A stretch of 64,000 bases of DNA, taken from NCBI GenBank assembly GCA_020628095.1, contig JAHDFP010000011.1, forward strand, positions 1 through 64,000, in the 5' to 3' direction. The notes under the pieces were generated by a model. That model ran no database searches. It was not told where the DNA came from and worked only from the letters and a program-made list of their open reading frames with translations. The translations under genes and the position numbers were made by a program. Positions within the stretch are counted from its first letter, which is position 1, and every line of letters starts with the position of its first letter. This DNA is from Saprospiraceae bacterium (lineage in GTDB: Bacteria; Bacteroidota; Bacteroidia; Chitinophagales; Saprospiraceae). Below are positions 36,717-46,497 of this stretch, piece after piece.

Positions 36717-36738
36717 AGATCGGAAATTCTAATTGCAC

Positions 36739-36746
36739 TAAATATA
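36739..36746 (-). promoter_or_regulatory. Possible minus-7 box of the amidohydrolase set
   Basis: TATATTTA on the minus strand, one mismatch to TAnnTTTG, 22 bp from the GTG start. No TTG at the expected distance. Confidence 0.35.
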
Positions 36747-36813
36747 ATCCAAAATGCGATTGTACCCTCTGTATTACACTAATTTAAAATATATGATGAT
36801 TTTTCTTAATTTG

Positions 36814-36821
36814 TATTTTTG
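36814..36821 (+). promoter_or_regulatory. Minus-7 box overlapping the 5' end of the 36828 gene
   Basis: Perfect TATTTTTG with its last base 7 nt before the ATG at 36828. Transcription would start about at the ATG, giving a leaderless or nearly leaderless mRNA. No clear TTG box upstream. Confidence 0.55.
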
Positions 36822-36827
36822 TACTTT

Positions 36828-38819
36828 ATGTCCAAGAAGAAAGCTCAGAAAAAGAATAAGAATATCTCCACACCGCAGGTAGTTGAGACAGACTCTGGCT
36901 ATAAGAGAGGTTATTCTAAGTATTTTCCAGCAATTATTTTCGCTATATCCTTTCTCCTTTATGCTAATACTTTGGGTCATAAGTATACGCAAGATGACGC
37001 CATCGTCATCACTGAGAACATGTATACACAGGATGGCATCCAGGGGATACCTGGAATATTGAGTAAGGATACTTTTTTTGGATTTTTTAAGGAGGAAGGA
37101 AAAGACAAATTAGTCAGTGGTGGACGCTATCGTCCTTTTACGTTAATGATGTTCGCCATAGAAAATCAGATTTTTGGTAACAAGCCATTAGTAGGTCATC
37201 TTATTAATATATTGTTATACGGGGCATTGGGTGTATTTATCTATAAGTTAATTGTGTTATTGCTTTGTGGTAATACAAGATCGCCAAAAGATAAGATTAG
37301 CATTCTTATAGCTTTTCTTATTTCGCTTATATATATAACGCATCCATTACACACAGAAGCGGTCGCTAATATCAAAGGAAGGGACGAAATCATGACAATG
37401 CTGGGTTCGGTTGTTGCCCTCTGGGCTGCTTTCCAGTATCACTATACCGCATCTAAAAAATATCTGATCTATTGCTTGATTTCCTTTTTTGTTGCTCTGA
37501 TGAGTAAGGAGAATGCGATTACTTTTTTGGCTATTGTGCCATTGAGCTTTTTGATGTTTTCTAAGAAGAAAAATATAACCCTAGGTCAAAGTATTAAATT
37601 AATCTGGCCATTCGCCGTCTCGGCAATAGTTTTCTTGGCTATCAGGTTTTCTGTATTAGGATTCGATTTTGGAGGGACGCCTAATGAACTTATGAATAAC
37701 CCCTTTCTTAAAATAGAAGGAAACCAATATGTAGATTTTACGGCCAGTGAGAAAATGGCAACGATAACATATACCCTCGGTAAGTATTTGTCCCTTTTGG
37801 TTTTGCCGCATCCGTTGTGTCATGATTATTATCCACGAGCTATTGAGATTATGCAGTTTGGAGATTGGAAGGTGTTATTAACTTTATTCTTGTATGCGGC
37901 GCTTGTGTTTCTTGCATTTTGGACCTACAAAAGAAATAAACTTATCAGCTTTGGTATTTTCTTTTATCTCATCACCTTATCTATCGTCTCTAATATAGTT
38001 TTTCCCATAGGTACTAATATGAGTGAACGATTTATGTTTATGCCTTCTTTGGGTTTTGCGATTATGATCGTTGGTTTGCTACATCATTTTATTTCTGATA
38101 AAAAGATTCTGATAGCTGTTGTCGCGCTGATGAGTATTGCCTTTTCAATAAAAACAGTTACGCGCAATCCTGTCTGGAAAGATGATTTTACACTATTTAC
38201 GACAGATGTAAAGACAAATCCAAGGTCTGCAAAATTACTGAATGCCGCAGGCGGAGCATTGTCCACCGAAGCAGCTAATCTAAAAGAAGGCACACAAAAA
38301 TCAGAATACCTCAATCAGGCAATTGAATATCTGAAACAAGCCGTAGAAATACATCCTGCCTATCGCAATGCTTATCTCTTATTGGCTAACTCTCATTTCT
38401 ATCAAAAGAAATACGAACCTTCCATTTCATATTATGAACAGGCACTTAAATATGATCCTAACTTTGGAGACGCCTCTAAAAATCTGGCGATCGTCTTACG
38501 TGAGGGTGGAAGGCATAAGGGACAGGTAGAAAATAACCTGCCTAAAGCAACTGAATGGCTGAAGAAATCTTACGCCATAGACCCGAATGATTATGAGACC
38601 TGTCGTCTACTCGGTATTACTTATGGTATCAAAGGTGAGCACCAGCAAGCCATTGAGTACTTTAATAAGGCCATCACGATTAATCCTGGGGTTGCAGAAA
38701 ATTACGTCAGCATGGGTACAGCGTATCAGCAGATCGGAGACAAAGAAAATGCGAGAATTTATTACGAAAAAGCGGTCGCTATCAATCCTAAAGCTCTTAA
38801 TAATCTAAGACGAGAATAA
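36828..38819 (+). CDS. TMTC-like membrane protein with C-terminal TPRs (GT-C fold)
   Basis: 663 aa from ATG 36828; a TTG nine bases earlier lies inside the promoter box and is rejected. A lysine-rich start is followed by about ten membrane segments (30-440). A GT-C-type first loop has acidic YTQDDAIVITEN, and the HPLHTEAVANIKGRDE motif near residue 180 is typical of TMTC/PMT-like proteins. Four or more tetratricopeptide repeats occupy about 470-663. Members are proposed O-mannosyltransferases, but bacterial substrates are unknown. The GTG of the next gene follows after one base. A second, diverged member of this family is encoded at 56726-58714. Confidence 0.75.
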   Translation: MSKKKAQKKNKNISTPQVVETDSGYKRGYSKYFPAIIFAISFLLYANTLGHKYTQDDAIVITENMYTQDGIQGIPGILSKDTFFGFFKEEGKDKLVSGGRYRPFTLMMFAIENQIFGNKPLVGHLINILLYGALGVFIYKLIVLLLCGNTRSPKDKISILIAFLISLIYITHPLHTEAVANIKGRDEIMTMLGSVVALWAAFQYHYTASKKYLIYCLISFFVALMSKENAITFLAIVPLSFLMFSKKKNITLGQSIKLIWPFAVSAIVFLAIRFSVLGFDFGGTPNELMNNPFLKIEGNQYVDFTASEKMATITYTLGKYLSLLVLPHPLCHDYYPRAIEIMQFGDWKVLLTLFLYAALVFLAFWTYKRNKLISFGIFFYLITLSIVSNIVFPIGTNMSERFMFMPSLGFAIMIVGLLHHFISDKKILIAVVALMSIAFSIKTVTRNPVWKDDFTLFTTDVKTNPRSAKLLNAAGGALSTEAANLKEGTQKSEYLNQAIEYLKQAVEIHPAYRNAYLLLANSHFYQKKYEPSISYYEQALKYDPNFGDASKNLAIVLREGGRHKGQVENNLPKATEWLKKSYAIDPNDYETCRLLGITYGIKGEHQQAIEYFNKAITINPGVAENYVSMGTAYQQIGDKENARIYYEKAVAINPKALNNLRRE

Positions 38820-38820
38820 A

Positions 38821-41757
38821 GTGAGAAAAGCCATATCAACATCCATTATATGCCTTATCTGTTTGATGCTCTGTGGGCAACAGAATAAGGACGAGACTAA
38901 CGCTTGGGTAATGTCTAAGCTAAATTCTATGACCTTGGAAGAAAAGATAGGTCAACTATTCATGATAAGGGCACATTCTGATCTGGGTGCGGATCATATC
39001 AAAAGTGTCGAAAGCCAAATAAAGAAATATAAAGTCGGAGGATTATGCTTTTTTCAGGGTACTCCTCAGAAGCAAGCAGAACTCACTAACAAATATCAAG
39101 CTCTTTCCGAGACTCCACTTATGGTGGCGATAGATGCAGAGACCGGATTAGGTATGAGACATAAGGCGGCAGCCATTACTTTTCCCGACCAATTGACTTT
39201 AGGAGCTATACGAGATAACACAAGCATCTATCAGATGGGGCGGATAATAGCGGAACACCTTAACCGTATCGGTGTACACGTCAATTTTGCGCCAGTCGTC
39301 GATGTCAACAATAATCCAGCTAATCCAGTCATCCATAATAGATCATTTGGTGAGGATATTTTTAATGTTGCGACTAAGTCTTTCGCCTATATGAAAGGAT
39401 TACAAGATGGTGGAATCATTGCTTGTGCTAAACACTTTCCTGGTCATGGCGATACAGATGTTGATTCTCATTATGATTTGCCTCTGATCTCTCATGATAG
39501 AGAACGTATAGACAGTATCGAGTTATTACCTTTTAGAGTATTGACACAGCTCGGAGTCAAAAGTATGATGACTGCTCACTTAGCGATACCTGTTTTGGAT
39601 GCCAGACCTAACAGACCTACTTCTTTATCTCAAGATGTGGTACAGAAACTTTTACAAGATGAGATGCACTTCGAGGGATTGATATTTACAGATGGTCTGG
39701 AAATGCACGGCGTTGCCAAACACTTCAAACCTGGCATCATGGAGGTGGAAGCGCTGATAGCAGGAAACGATATTATGTTGTTGCCTATAGATATAGACGC
39801 TGCATTCCAAGCTATAAAAGAAGCCATAAAAAATGGTCAGCTCACAAAAGAACAATTAGATGTAAAAGTGAAGAAAATACTTAGCGCTAAGTACAATTCT
39901 AAGTTGAATACATCACCAAGGATAACTTCTATTTCTGCCATACCTAAGGACGTCAACAAAAGCGAACATATTGCTTTCAAATCAAAGTTATATCAGCAAG
40001 CATTGACATTAGTAAAAGATCAAGAGGCACTTGTACCACTTAAGAACATAGGGAAAGATGATGTCGCGATAATAAGTCTAGGTGAGACTAAAGAATCTGA
40101 TCTACAAAAGTCAGCGAAGAAATTTGCAAGGTATACCTGCATCTCAACAAGTAAGGACATCTCGACTACTCAGAAGAGCGATATAATCAAAAAGATAAAT
40201 AAGTGCGAAATCGTCATCATCGGTCTATATGATATGTCTATTTCATCTAAGAAGAATTTTGGTATCACTAAGAGTATGTTCGATCTCATATACGATATCA
40301 ATTCTCAAAAAGAAGTCATATTGGTCAATTATGGCTCGCCTTATGCGCTGAAGTTTTTTGAAAAGATTCCGACGATCTTGCAAGCCTACGAAGATGATCC
40401 ATTGATGCAAGATGCGTCTTTACAAGCCATCATGGGTGTCAATCCTATCAATGGAGAGTTGCCCGTATCTGTGGACAGTATATTTTCTATCAAAAGTGGG
40501 CTGCATAGGAATGGATATTTTAGGTTAGGATATGCCGATCCTGAGATGCTCTTTGTGGACAAGGACACATTAAAAAAAATAGACACGATTGTATCTGAAA
40601 TGATACAGAGAAAAGCCGCACCAGGCTGTCAAGTTCTTGCAATAAAGGATGGTAAAATATTTTTTGAGAAGTCTTATGGTTATCATACTTATGATAAGAA
40701 AAGAAAGTCACAGCTTTCAGATATATATGATGTAGCCTCAGTGACTAAGACCTTGGCGACGACTATTTCTCTGATGAAACTATATGATGAGGGTAAGTTG
40801 GATTTGTATAAACCCCTAAAGAAATATTTGCCTCATCTGGATACTACTAACAAGGGGCCACTTATTGTGGAAGATATGCTGGCGCACCATTCTGGATTAC
40901 CAGGGTGGATTCCTTTCTATGAGGATACCATGGAGGAAGAATCGAAGCGACCCAAGAGAATACCTTCCTATTTTTCTGACACAAGAAAACCAACTCATAC
41001 GTTGAGGATAAATGATGAATTATGGATCAGAAATGATTGGCAGGATAGTATATACAACATGGTCTATAATTGTGATCTAAGAGATCGGAGGAATTACAGG
41101 TATAGTGATCTGTCCTTTTATCTATTCAAACAATTAATCGAGAGACAAACAGGAGATGCCTATAAAGATTATGTGAGTAAAGAATTCTATGAGCCTCTCA
41201 ATCTTAATTATACATTGTTCAATCCACTGAATAAGTTTTCTAAAGAAAGAATTCCGCCTACCGAAAAGGATGATTATTTCAGATTAGGCGAGGTCCATGG
41301 TTACGTGCATGATATGGGAGCTGCCATGCTAGGCGGTGTAAGTGGTCATGCGGGCTTATTTTCTAATGGGAAAGATCTCGCCGTGCTTATGCAGATGTTA
41401 CTGAACGGTGGACAATACGAGGGCAAAAAGTATTTGACACCTAAGACAATCCAAAAATTTACTACGAGATATTTCAGATCTACTAGGCGAGGATTGGGCT
41501 TTGATATGAAAGAATTAGACCCAGACAGATCATTAAATGTTGCTGAGGAGTGTTCCACCTTGACTTTTGGGCATCTAGGATTTACTGGTATATCTGTATT
41601 CGCTGATCCCAAATATGATTTCATATTTATATTTCTTTCTAACAGAACTTATCCTAGCATGGATAACAACAAATTTTCTAAATATAACTATCGCCCTCGT
41701 ATACAATCTGTATTTTACCGAGCGATGACTCACAATAATAATCCAGCACTTAACTAG
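38821..41757 (+). CDS. Glycoside hydrolase family 3 / serine beta-lactamase-like fusion
   Basis: 978 aa, GTG start, signal peptide about 1-20 ending in CGQQ, where Cys18 could be a lipobox cysteine. Residues about 35-370 form a GH3 barrel of the NagZ type: KHFPGHGDTDVDSH at 204-217 (His/Asp general acid-base pair) and nucleophile D291 in FTDGLEM. A middle GH3 C-terminal-like domain follows (about 390-560). Residues about 585-978 form a class C beta-lactamase/penicillin-binding fold with SVTK at 640-643, YSD at 761-763 and HLG at 918-920. The fusion is known in Bacteroidota and probably acts on peptidoglycan: N-acetylglucosaminidase plus a D-Ala-type peptidase or esterase. Confidence 0.9.
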   Translation: MRKAISTSIICLICLMLCGQQNKDETNAWVMSKLNSMTLEEKIGQLFMIRAHSDLGADHIKSVESQIKKYKVGGLCFFQGTPQKQAELTNKYQALSETPLMVAIDAETGLGMRHKAAAITFPDQLTLGAIRDNTSIYQMGRIIAEHLNRIGVHVNFAPVVDVNNNPANPVIHNRSFGEDIFNVATKSFAYMKGLQDGGIIACAKHFPGHGDTDVDSHYDLPLISHDRERIDSIELLPFRVLTQLGVKSMMTAHLAIPVLDARPNRPTSLSQDVVQKLLQDEMHFEGLIFTDGLEMHGVAKHFKPGIMEVEALIAGNDIMLLPIDIDAAFQAIKEAIKNGQLTKEQLDVKVKKILSAKYNSKLNTSPRITSISAIPKDVNKSEHIAFKSKLYQQALTLVKDQEALVPLKNIGKDDVAIISLGETKESDLQKSAKKFARYTCISTSKDISTTQKSDIIKKINKCEIVIIGLYDMSISSKKNFGITKSMFDLIYDINSQKEVILVNYGSPYALKFFEKIPTILQAYEDDPLMQDASLQAIMGVNPINGELPVSVDSIFSIKSGLHRNGYFRLGYADPEMLFVDKDTLKKIDTIVSEMIQRKAAPGCQVLAIKDGKIFFEKSYGYHTYDKKRKSQLSDIYDVASVTKTLATTISLMKLYDEGKLDLYKPLKKYLPHLDTTNKGPLIVEDMLAHHSGLPGWIPFYEDTMEEESKRPKRIPSYFSDTRKPTHTLRINDELWIRNDWQDSIYNMVYNCDLRDRRNYRYSDLSFYLFKQLIERQTGDAYKDYVSKEFYEPLNLNYTLFNPLNKFSKERIPPTEKDDYFRLGEVHGYVHDMGAAMLGGVSGHAGLFSNGKDLAVLMQMLLNGGQYEGKKYLTPKTIQKFTTRYFRSTRRGLGFDMKELDPDRSLNVAEECSTLTFGHLGFTGISVFADPKYDFIFIFLSNRTYPSMDNNKFSKYNYRPRIQSVFYRAMTHNNNPALN

Positions 41758-41775
41758 CGACTATTTATCTGAGAT

Positions 41776-42996
41776 ATGGTCAGACTGCTCTTAGATATAT
41801 CACGCCGTTATCTTATCGGTAAGAAATCGGCCAATATTATAAATATTATTACCGCTATCTCCGTATTCGGTATAGCTATAGGGACCGCAGCCTTGATTCT
41901 GATTCTTAGTGTATTCAATGGTTTTGAGTTATTGTTGACTTCTCTTTTTAATCCATTCAATCCTGATCTTAAAGTAGAAACGGTAGAAGGAAAATTCTTT
42001 AACATCAGCGATGAACAACTAGCCCAGATTTATTCTATCAATGGTGTGGAATCCGTGTCTAAGTCTATAGAAGAAATTGCATTATTCGATTATAAGGGAT
42101 CTCAGGAATTGGGTATTATCAAAGGGGTAGATGATGCTTTTGTCCAGGTAACTCAGATAGATACAGCTATTAATTTTGGTCGATTTTTAATAAAAAAAGA
42201 CAAAGTCAATTATGCCGTAGTAGAAGAGGGCATAAGAAACAAACTGGGTCTCAACATAGAGAATAAGAGTGTACCCGTCAAGGTCTACATGCCCTCCACT
42301 AAGAAAAAAATGTTCGGAGCCAAGGAGTTCGTGACAAAGAGTTTTTACCCTACGGGCATATTTTCTAAATCCAATGATGATAACAACCAATATATCATCA
42401 CCAATATAGCTCTCGTCCAATCTCTCATTGAAAAGAAGAATCTATACAGTGCCTTAGAAATAAAGCTAGGAAGTGGTGCCGATATAGAATCACTAAAACC
42501 TGAAATGCAAAATATTTTAGGGGATGGATTAATTATCAAAAACAGATTTGAACAAGACGAAGTCATCCTGAAGACTATGAAGGTGGAAAAGTGGATATTT
42601 TTCCTGATTACGGGACTCACCATTTTTTTGATAGTTGTCAATTTAGTGGCGGCCCTTTGGATGCTAGTATTGGATAAGAGAAGGGATATATCCATATTCA
42701 AATCCTTTGGCTTTACAAAGCGAGATATTAATAACATCTTTTTGTTTTTGGGCGTTTTTATCACCTTGATAGGAATAATCCTTGGCTTTTTGCTCGCATT
42801 ATTACTCTATTATATCCAAAAGGAATACGGACTTATTGGTCTATCGGATGGATTTATGATAGATGCTTACCCCGTACAACTGAGGTGGACAGATTTCATC
42901 ATTGTCACCTTGACGGTTCTTTTTATTGGTTTTTTGGCCTCTATTATACCTTCTAATAAGGCATCAAACCAAGAAATTACCTTGAGATCTACTTGA
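41776..42996 (+). CDS. FtsX/LolC-LolE-like ABC transporter permease
   Basis: 406 aa with the MacB/FtsX layout: one membrane segment near the N-terminus (about 18-45), a large periplasmic domain (about 50-270), then three membrane segments (about 278-300, 325-350, 372-395). The N-terminal ARRYL-like SRRYLIGKKSANIIN and the VLDKRRDISIFKSFGFTKRD coupling loop are characteristic of LolC/LolE, which release lipoproteins from the inner membrane. No ATPase gene is adjacent, as is usual in Bacteroidota. Last gene of the 36828 cluster, 18 bp after the GH3 fusion. Confidence 0.87.
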   Translation: MVRLLLDISRRYLIGKKSANIINIITAISVFGIAIGTAALILILSVFNGFELLLTSLFNPFNPDLKVETVEGKFFNISDEQLAQIYSINGVESVSKSIEEIALFDYKGSQELGIIKGVDDAFVQVTQIDTAINFGRFLIKKDKVNYAVVEEGIRNKLGLNIENKSVPVKVYMPSTKKKMFGAKEFVTKSFYPTGIFSKSNDDNNQYIITNIALVQSLIEKKNLYSALEIKLGSGADIESLKPEMQNILGDGLIIKNRFEQDEVILKTMKVEKWIFFLITGLTIFLIVVNLVAALWMLVLDKRRDISIFKSFGFTKRDINNIFLFLGVFITLIGIILGFLLALLLYYIQKEYGLIGLSDGFMIDAYPVQLRWTDFIIVTLTVLFIGFLASIIPSNKASNQEITLRST

Positions 42997-43122
42997 TTTT
43001 AGGCGGATAAGGATAATTTTTTTCTCAGATTACATTTCCTTACAAAAATTGGCAAGATATATGCTACTAATGTATTGTTCAGATTATTGGAGAGGAATCC
43101 TTAGTGATAAGATCTTCTTCAG

Positions 43123-43160
43123 GCCGGTTCGTAGGGGGAAAACTAGAACCGGCTTTTTTT
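43123..43160 (+). terminator. Strong T-tailed hairpin downstream of the LolC/E-like gene
   Basis: GCCGGTTC (43123-43130) pairs perfectly with GAACCGGC (43146-43153), 15-nt loop with a G5 run, seven T follow. It lies 127 bp after the stop codon, leaving room for a small RNA of 80-120 nt, or it is simply the operon terminator. Confidence 0.8.
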
Positions 43161-43267
43161 ATGTCTTCTGGTGACTTCTTTTAGATAAATCTAGCATTTC
43201 GTCTCGATTCTTTAGCTTTTCTTCATTATTTTCCGCAATCAATTAATATACAAGTAACATCCCTATA

Positions 43268-46200
43268 ATGCTAAGATTATCATTTGTTGTTTTTGCTCTA
43301 ATTATGTTTTCTAATCTATCTGGTCAGGAGAGGACTTGGCAAGATATGATGGGTGATCCCAATATCAGCTTTTTTGAGGTCCAGGCGGCTTTTAATGAGG
43401 CTTTTAGAGGAATCGCTAATGAAGATATTCCCAAAGGTGCAGGCTATAAGCCTTTCAAGAGATGGGAATATTTTATGGAAACAAGAGTGGACGAAAATGG
43501 ATTTTATAATCCATTGCAGACTCAGAGAGCATACGAAAAATACATCAAAGAGAATCCAGCTTCCAGAGAAAAAGGATTAACGAATCCTTGGACGATATTA
43601 GGACCGTCTAACCAACCTACGGGCAATAACGGTATCGGTCGTATTAATGTAATACAGGTCGATCCTAATAATGCGTCTACCATATATGTCGGTGCACCAG
43701 TAGGAGGAATATGGAAAAGTACTGATGACGGAACGACATGGTCCACGACTACTGATTTTCTTCCAAGTATTGGCGTGTCTGACATAGACTTTGATCCTAG
43801 TAATTCGAGTACTATATACATCGTGACTGGAGATAGAGATCATAATGACTCCAGCACTGATGGTATATATAAGAGCACCGATGCTGGAGCTACATGGAAC
43901 CCTACGGCATTCCAACCAGGAAATAACGGATTACCTAATTTCTACTTGATACATCAGTTGCTTATTCACCCAAGTAATGTTAATGTACAGATTGCTTCCA
44001 CTACCTCTGGCGTGTTCCGTACGACTGACGAGTGGGCAACTTGGACAGAAGTTTTGCCCGGAGACTGTCTGAGGCACATGGAGTTTAAGCCGGGAGACCC
44101 AAATGTCATTTATGGTACGACATCCACTAATTACTGCGGTGGCCTTAATGGCACTGCTACATTCTTCAGATCTATGAATAATGGTGTATCATGGTCTCAA
44201 ACCTCGTTACCAGGTGGAGGAAACTTAGATAGGATAGGTATAGGTGTCACTGCAGACAACACATCTGCTGTTTTTCTTCTCGGTGCTGTATCAAGTAGTG
44301 GCAATGACTTTGACAAATTATATAGATCTACTGATTCTGGGGCGAGTTTTACGGAAATAAACCCTAGTCACGAGCCATCTCTCGGCAGTCAGTCATGGTA
44401 TGACTGGTCATTTACGGTAGATCCTAATGACGAAGATGTCATGTACGCAGGAGGAGTACACATAGAAAGAACGACTAATGGTGGAGATACTTGGACGAGA
44501 GTAACTAATAATGGACCTAATAATGTCCATGTGGATCATCATTATGCAAAATTCTATGGATCATACTTATACGTAGGATCTGATGGAGGGATCTGGAGAA
44601 CGGACAATGGTGCATCATCTTGGGATGTGCTAAATGATGGATTAGCCATTACGCAGTATTATAGGATATCTAATGCAGAGTCTAATATAGATAGAGTATT
44701 AGCAGGCTCGCAGGATAATGGAACGCATCATCTGACTAATGGAAGTGGCGGTAACTGGATCTACGAATATGGCGGTGATGGTATGGATAATGCAATCGAC
44801 CCTAATGATCAGTCGCATCTGATAGCAAGTTATCAATATGGCTATTTTGTAAGATCATTCAATACAGGTGCTTCTTGGTCTACTATGATTAATCCTAATT
44901 CGACGGGCGTAAACGGAGCATGGGTTACCCCAGTAAAAATAGACGAGACGAATACTAATAACATCTATGTGGGTTATGACAGAATATGGAAGTCAACTAA
45001 TGATGGTGTCAACTGGACTAACCCATCTGGACAAGCATTGACACCATCTAATAGGAGATTAAGATACATAGATGTTGCTCCATCCAATAATAATGTGATC
45101 TACACCACGGATTATTTTGATATATGGAGATCAGGAGATGGAGGAACCTCATGGACAGCACTCAATGATCCGGGTAATTCTATAAGATGGATAGAAATAG
45201 ACGAGACGGACGAAAATAAAATATGGATTGTATCTGGCAATGACGTATTACAATCTACTAATGGTGGATCATCATGGACAGATATATCTGCTAATCTACC
45301 TAATATCCCAATGAACTCTATAGCTCTTGACTACGGCTCTAATGAAGCACTCTATGTAGGAACGGATGTAGGAGTTTATTATAAGGATGCGGCGTCACCT
45401 AATTGGTTTTTGTTTAATACGGATTTGCCAAATGTCGTAGTATTAGAAGTGGATATTCTGGAATCTCAGGATAAAGTGCGTGTTGCTACTTTTGGTAGAG
45501 GTGTATGGGAGGCAGACCTTGTATCCAGTAATGGTGGCTGTAGCATTGACGGGATGGTAGACTTAGGGATTGCAACTTGCGATCCTACTAATAATCTTTA
45601 TACAAGAAACATAGAGGTCTCATATACTAACCCTCCGACGACTGGTTCTCTTAATGTACAAGGACAATTATTCACGATTACATCAAGCCCTCAAGTGGTT
45701 GCCGTATTGCAGCCTGCTAATGGAGCTGTGGTCAACTGTATTGCTAAGTTTAGCGATAATTCTTCTTGTAATCTGACTATCAATGGATTGTATACTAATC
45801 CGACAGTAGGAACTTATTATAGAGATAGTGATGGAGACGGCTTTGGTAATCCTTCTGTGTCGGTATCTGATTGCTCAGCACCGACGGGATTCGTTGCAGA
45901 TAACACGGATTGCGATGATAATGATGCTAATAATTATCCAGGTAATGTAGAGGTCTGTGATGGTCAGGATAATGACTGTGATGGTATGGTGGACGAGGGC
46001 TGTAGTGGAAACACTTGCGACGGTCAGTTTCTTGTGATTAATAACATCACACAAAATACCTATCGAGCAGAGATAAATATTACATCTGACGCACTGGTCA
46101 ATAATGGACAATCTATACTATTTACAGCTGGTACAGATATAGATATTGTGGCTCCATTTGAGGTAGTTATTGGAACGGAATTCGAGGCACGGATAGAGCC

Positions 46201-46489
46201 TTGTATACCTCAGAGTATCAATAGACCAAATCACAATGAAGAAGAAGTCATGGAAAATCTATTGATAGAGTTTATTCAGGAAGTAGAGAATAATCAGACG
46301 GGTAACTCGGATGAACTTATGATATTTGATATATCAGGAGAAAAACTATTTAGTAAAGTTTCATTAGATGACTTCGTAAGTAATTACAAATCTGTTACTG
46401 AAAACTTAGAGGATGGATTTTATCTCATCAAGGCTCAACTAGAAGGTAGGGTCATTGAGCAAAAACTATTCATTATCAATAAGAAATAA
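43268..46489 (+). CDS. Secreted Asp-box (VPS10/sortilin-like) beta-propeller protein with MopE-type motif
   Basis: 1073 aa. Signal peptide about 1-19 (ending SGQ). Residues about 110-755 contain many Asp-box turns of the form S-T-[DN]-x-G-x-[ST]-W (STDDGTTW, TTNGGDTW, STNDGVNW, STNGGSSW), indicating one or two large beta-propellers like sortilin or xyloglucanase propellers. Residues about 860-915 hold DSDGDGFG and DCDDNDANNYPG followed by the CDGQDNDCDG motif of MopE-like metal-binding segments. The last 75 residues resemble a T9SS type A tail (DGFYLIKAQL, ending INKK) but lack the usual YPNP opening. No catalytic residues are identified; a surface or secreted role is likely. Confidence 0.8.
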   Translation: MLRLSFVVFALIMFSNLSGQERTWQDMMGDPNISFFEVQAAFNEAFRGIANEDIPKGAGYKPFKRWEYFMETRVDENGFYNPLQTQRAYEKYIKENPASREKGLTNPWTILGPSNQPTGNNGIGRINVIQVDPNNASTIYVGAPVGGIWKSTDDGTTWSTTTDFLPSIGVSDIDFDPSNSSTIYIVTGDRDHNDSSTDGIYKSTDAGATWNPTAFQPGNNGLPNFYLIHQLLIHPSNVNVQIASTTSGVFRTTDEWATWTEVLPGDCLRHMEFKPGDPNVIYGTTSTNYCGGLNGTATFFRSMNNGVSWSQTSLPGGGNLDRIGIGVTADNTSAVFLLGAVSSSGNDFDKLYRSTDSGASFTEINPSHEPSLGSQSWYDWSFTVDPNDEDVMYAGGVHIERTTNGGDTWTRVTNNGPNNVHVDHHYAKFYGSYLYVGSDGGIWRTDNGASSWDVLNDGLAITQYYRISNAESNIDRVLAGSQDNGTHHLTNGSGGNWIYEYGGDGMDNAIDPNDQSHLIASYQYGYFVRSFNTGASWSTMINPNSTGVNGAWVTPVKIDETNTNNIYVGYDRIWKSTNDGVNWTNPSGQALTPSNRRLRYIDVAPSNNNVIYTTDYFDIWRSGDGGTSWTALNDPGNSIRWIEIDETDENKIWIVSGNDVLQSTNGGSSWTDISANLPNIPMNSIALDYGSNEALYVGTDVGVYYKDAASPNWFLFNTDLPNVVVLEVDILESQDKVRVATFGRGVWEADLVSSNGGCSIDGMVDLGIATCDPTNNLYTRNIEVSYTNPPTTGSLNVQGQLFTITSSPQVVAVLQPANGAVVNCIAKFSDNSSCNLTINGLYTNPTVGTYYRDSDGDGFGNPSVSVSDCSAPTGFVADNTDCDDNDANNYPGNVEVCDGQDNDCDGMVDEGCSGNTCDGQFLVINNITQNTYRAEINITSDALVNNGQSILFTAGTDIDIVAPFEVVIGTEFEARIEPCIPQSINRPNHNEEEVMENLLIEFIQEVENNQTGNSDELMIFDISGEKLFSKVSLDDFVSNYKSVTENLEDGFYLIKAQLEGRVIEQKLFIINKK

Positions 46490-46497
46490 CTTTAGGA

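Noticed and set aside
36819-36827. TTG start three codons upstream of the TMTC-like ATG
   Set aside because: The TTG lies inside the TATTTTTG promoter box, so it would not be transcribed; ATG 36828 is preferred.
38821-41757. Beta-lactamase-like domain as an antibiotic-resistance gene
   Set aside because: It is fused to a GH3 hexosaminidase and has a YSD variant motif; a role in peptidoglycan turnover is more likely.
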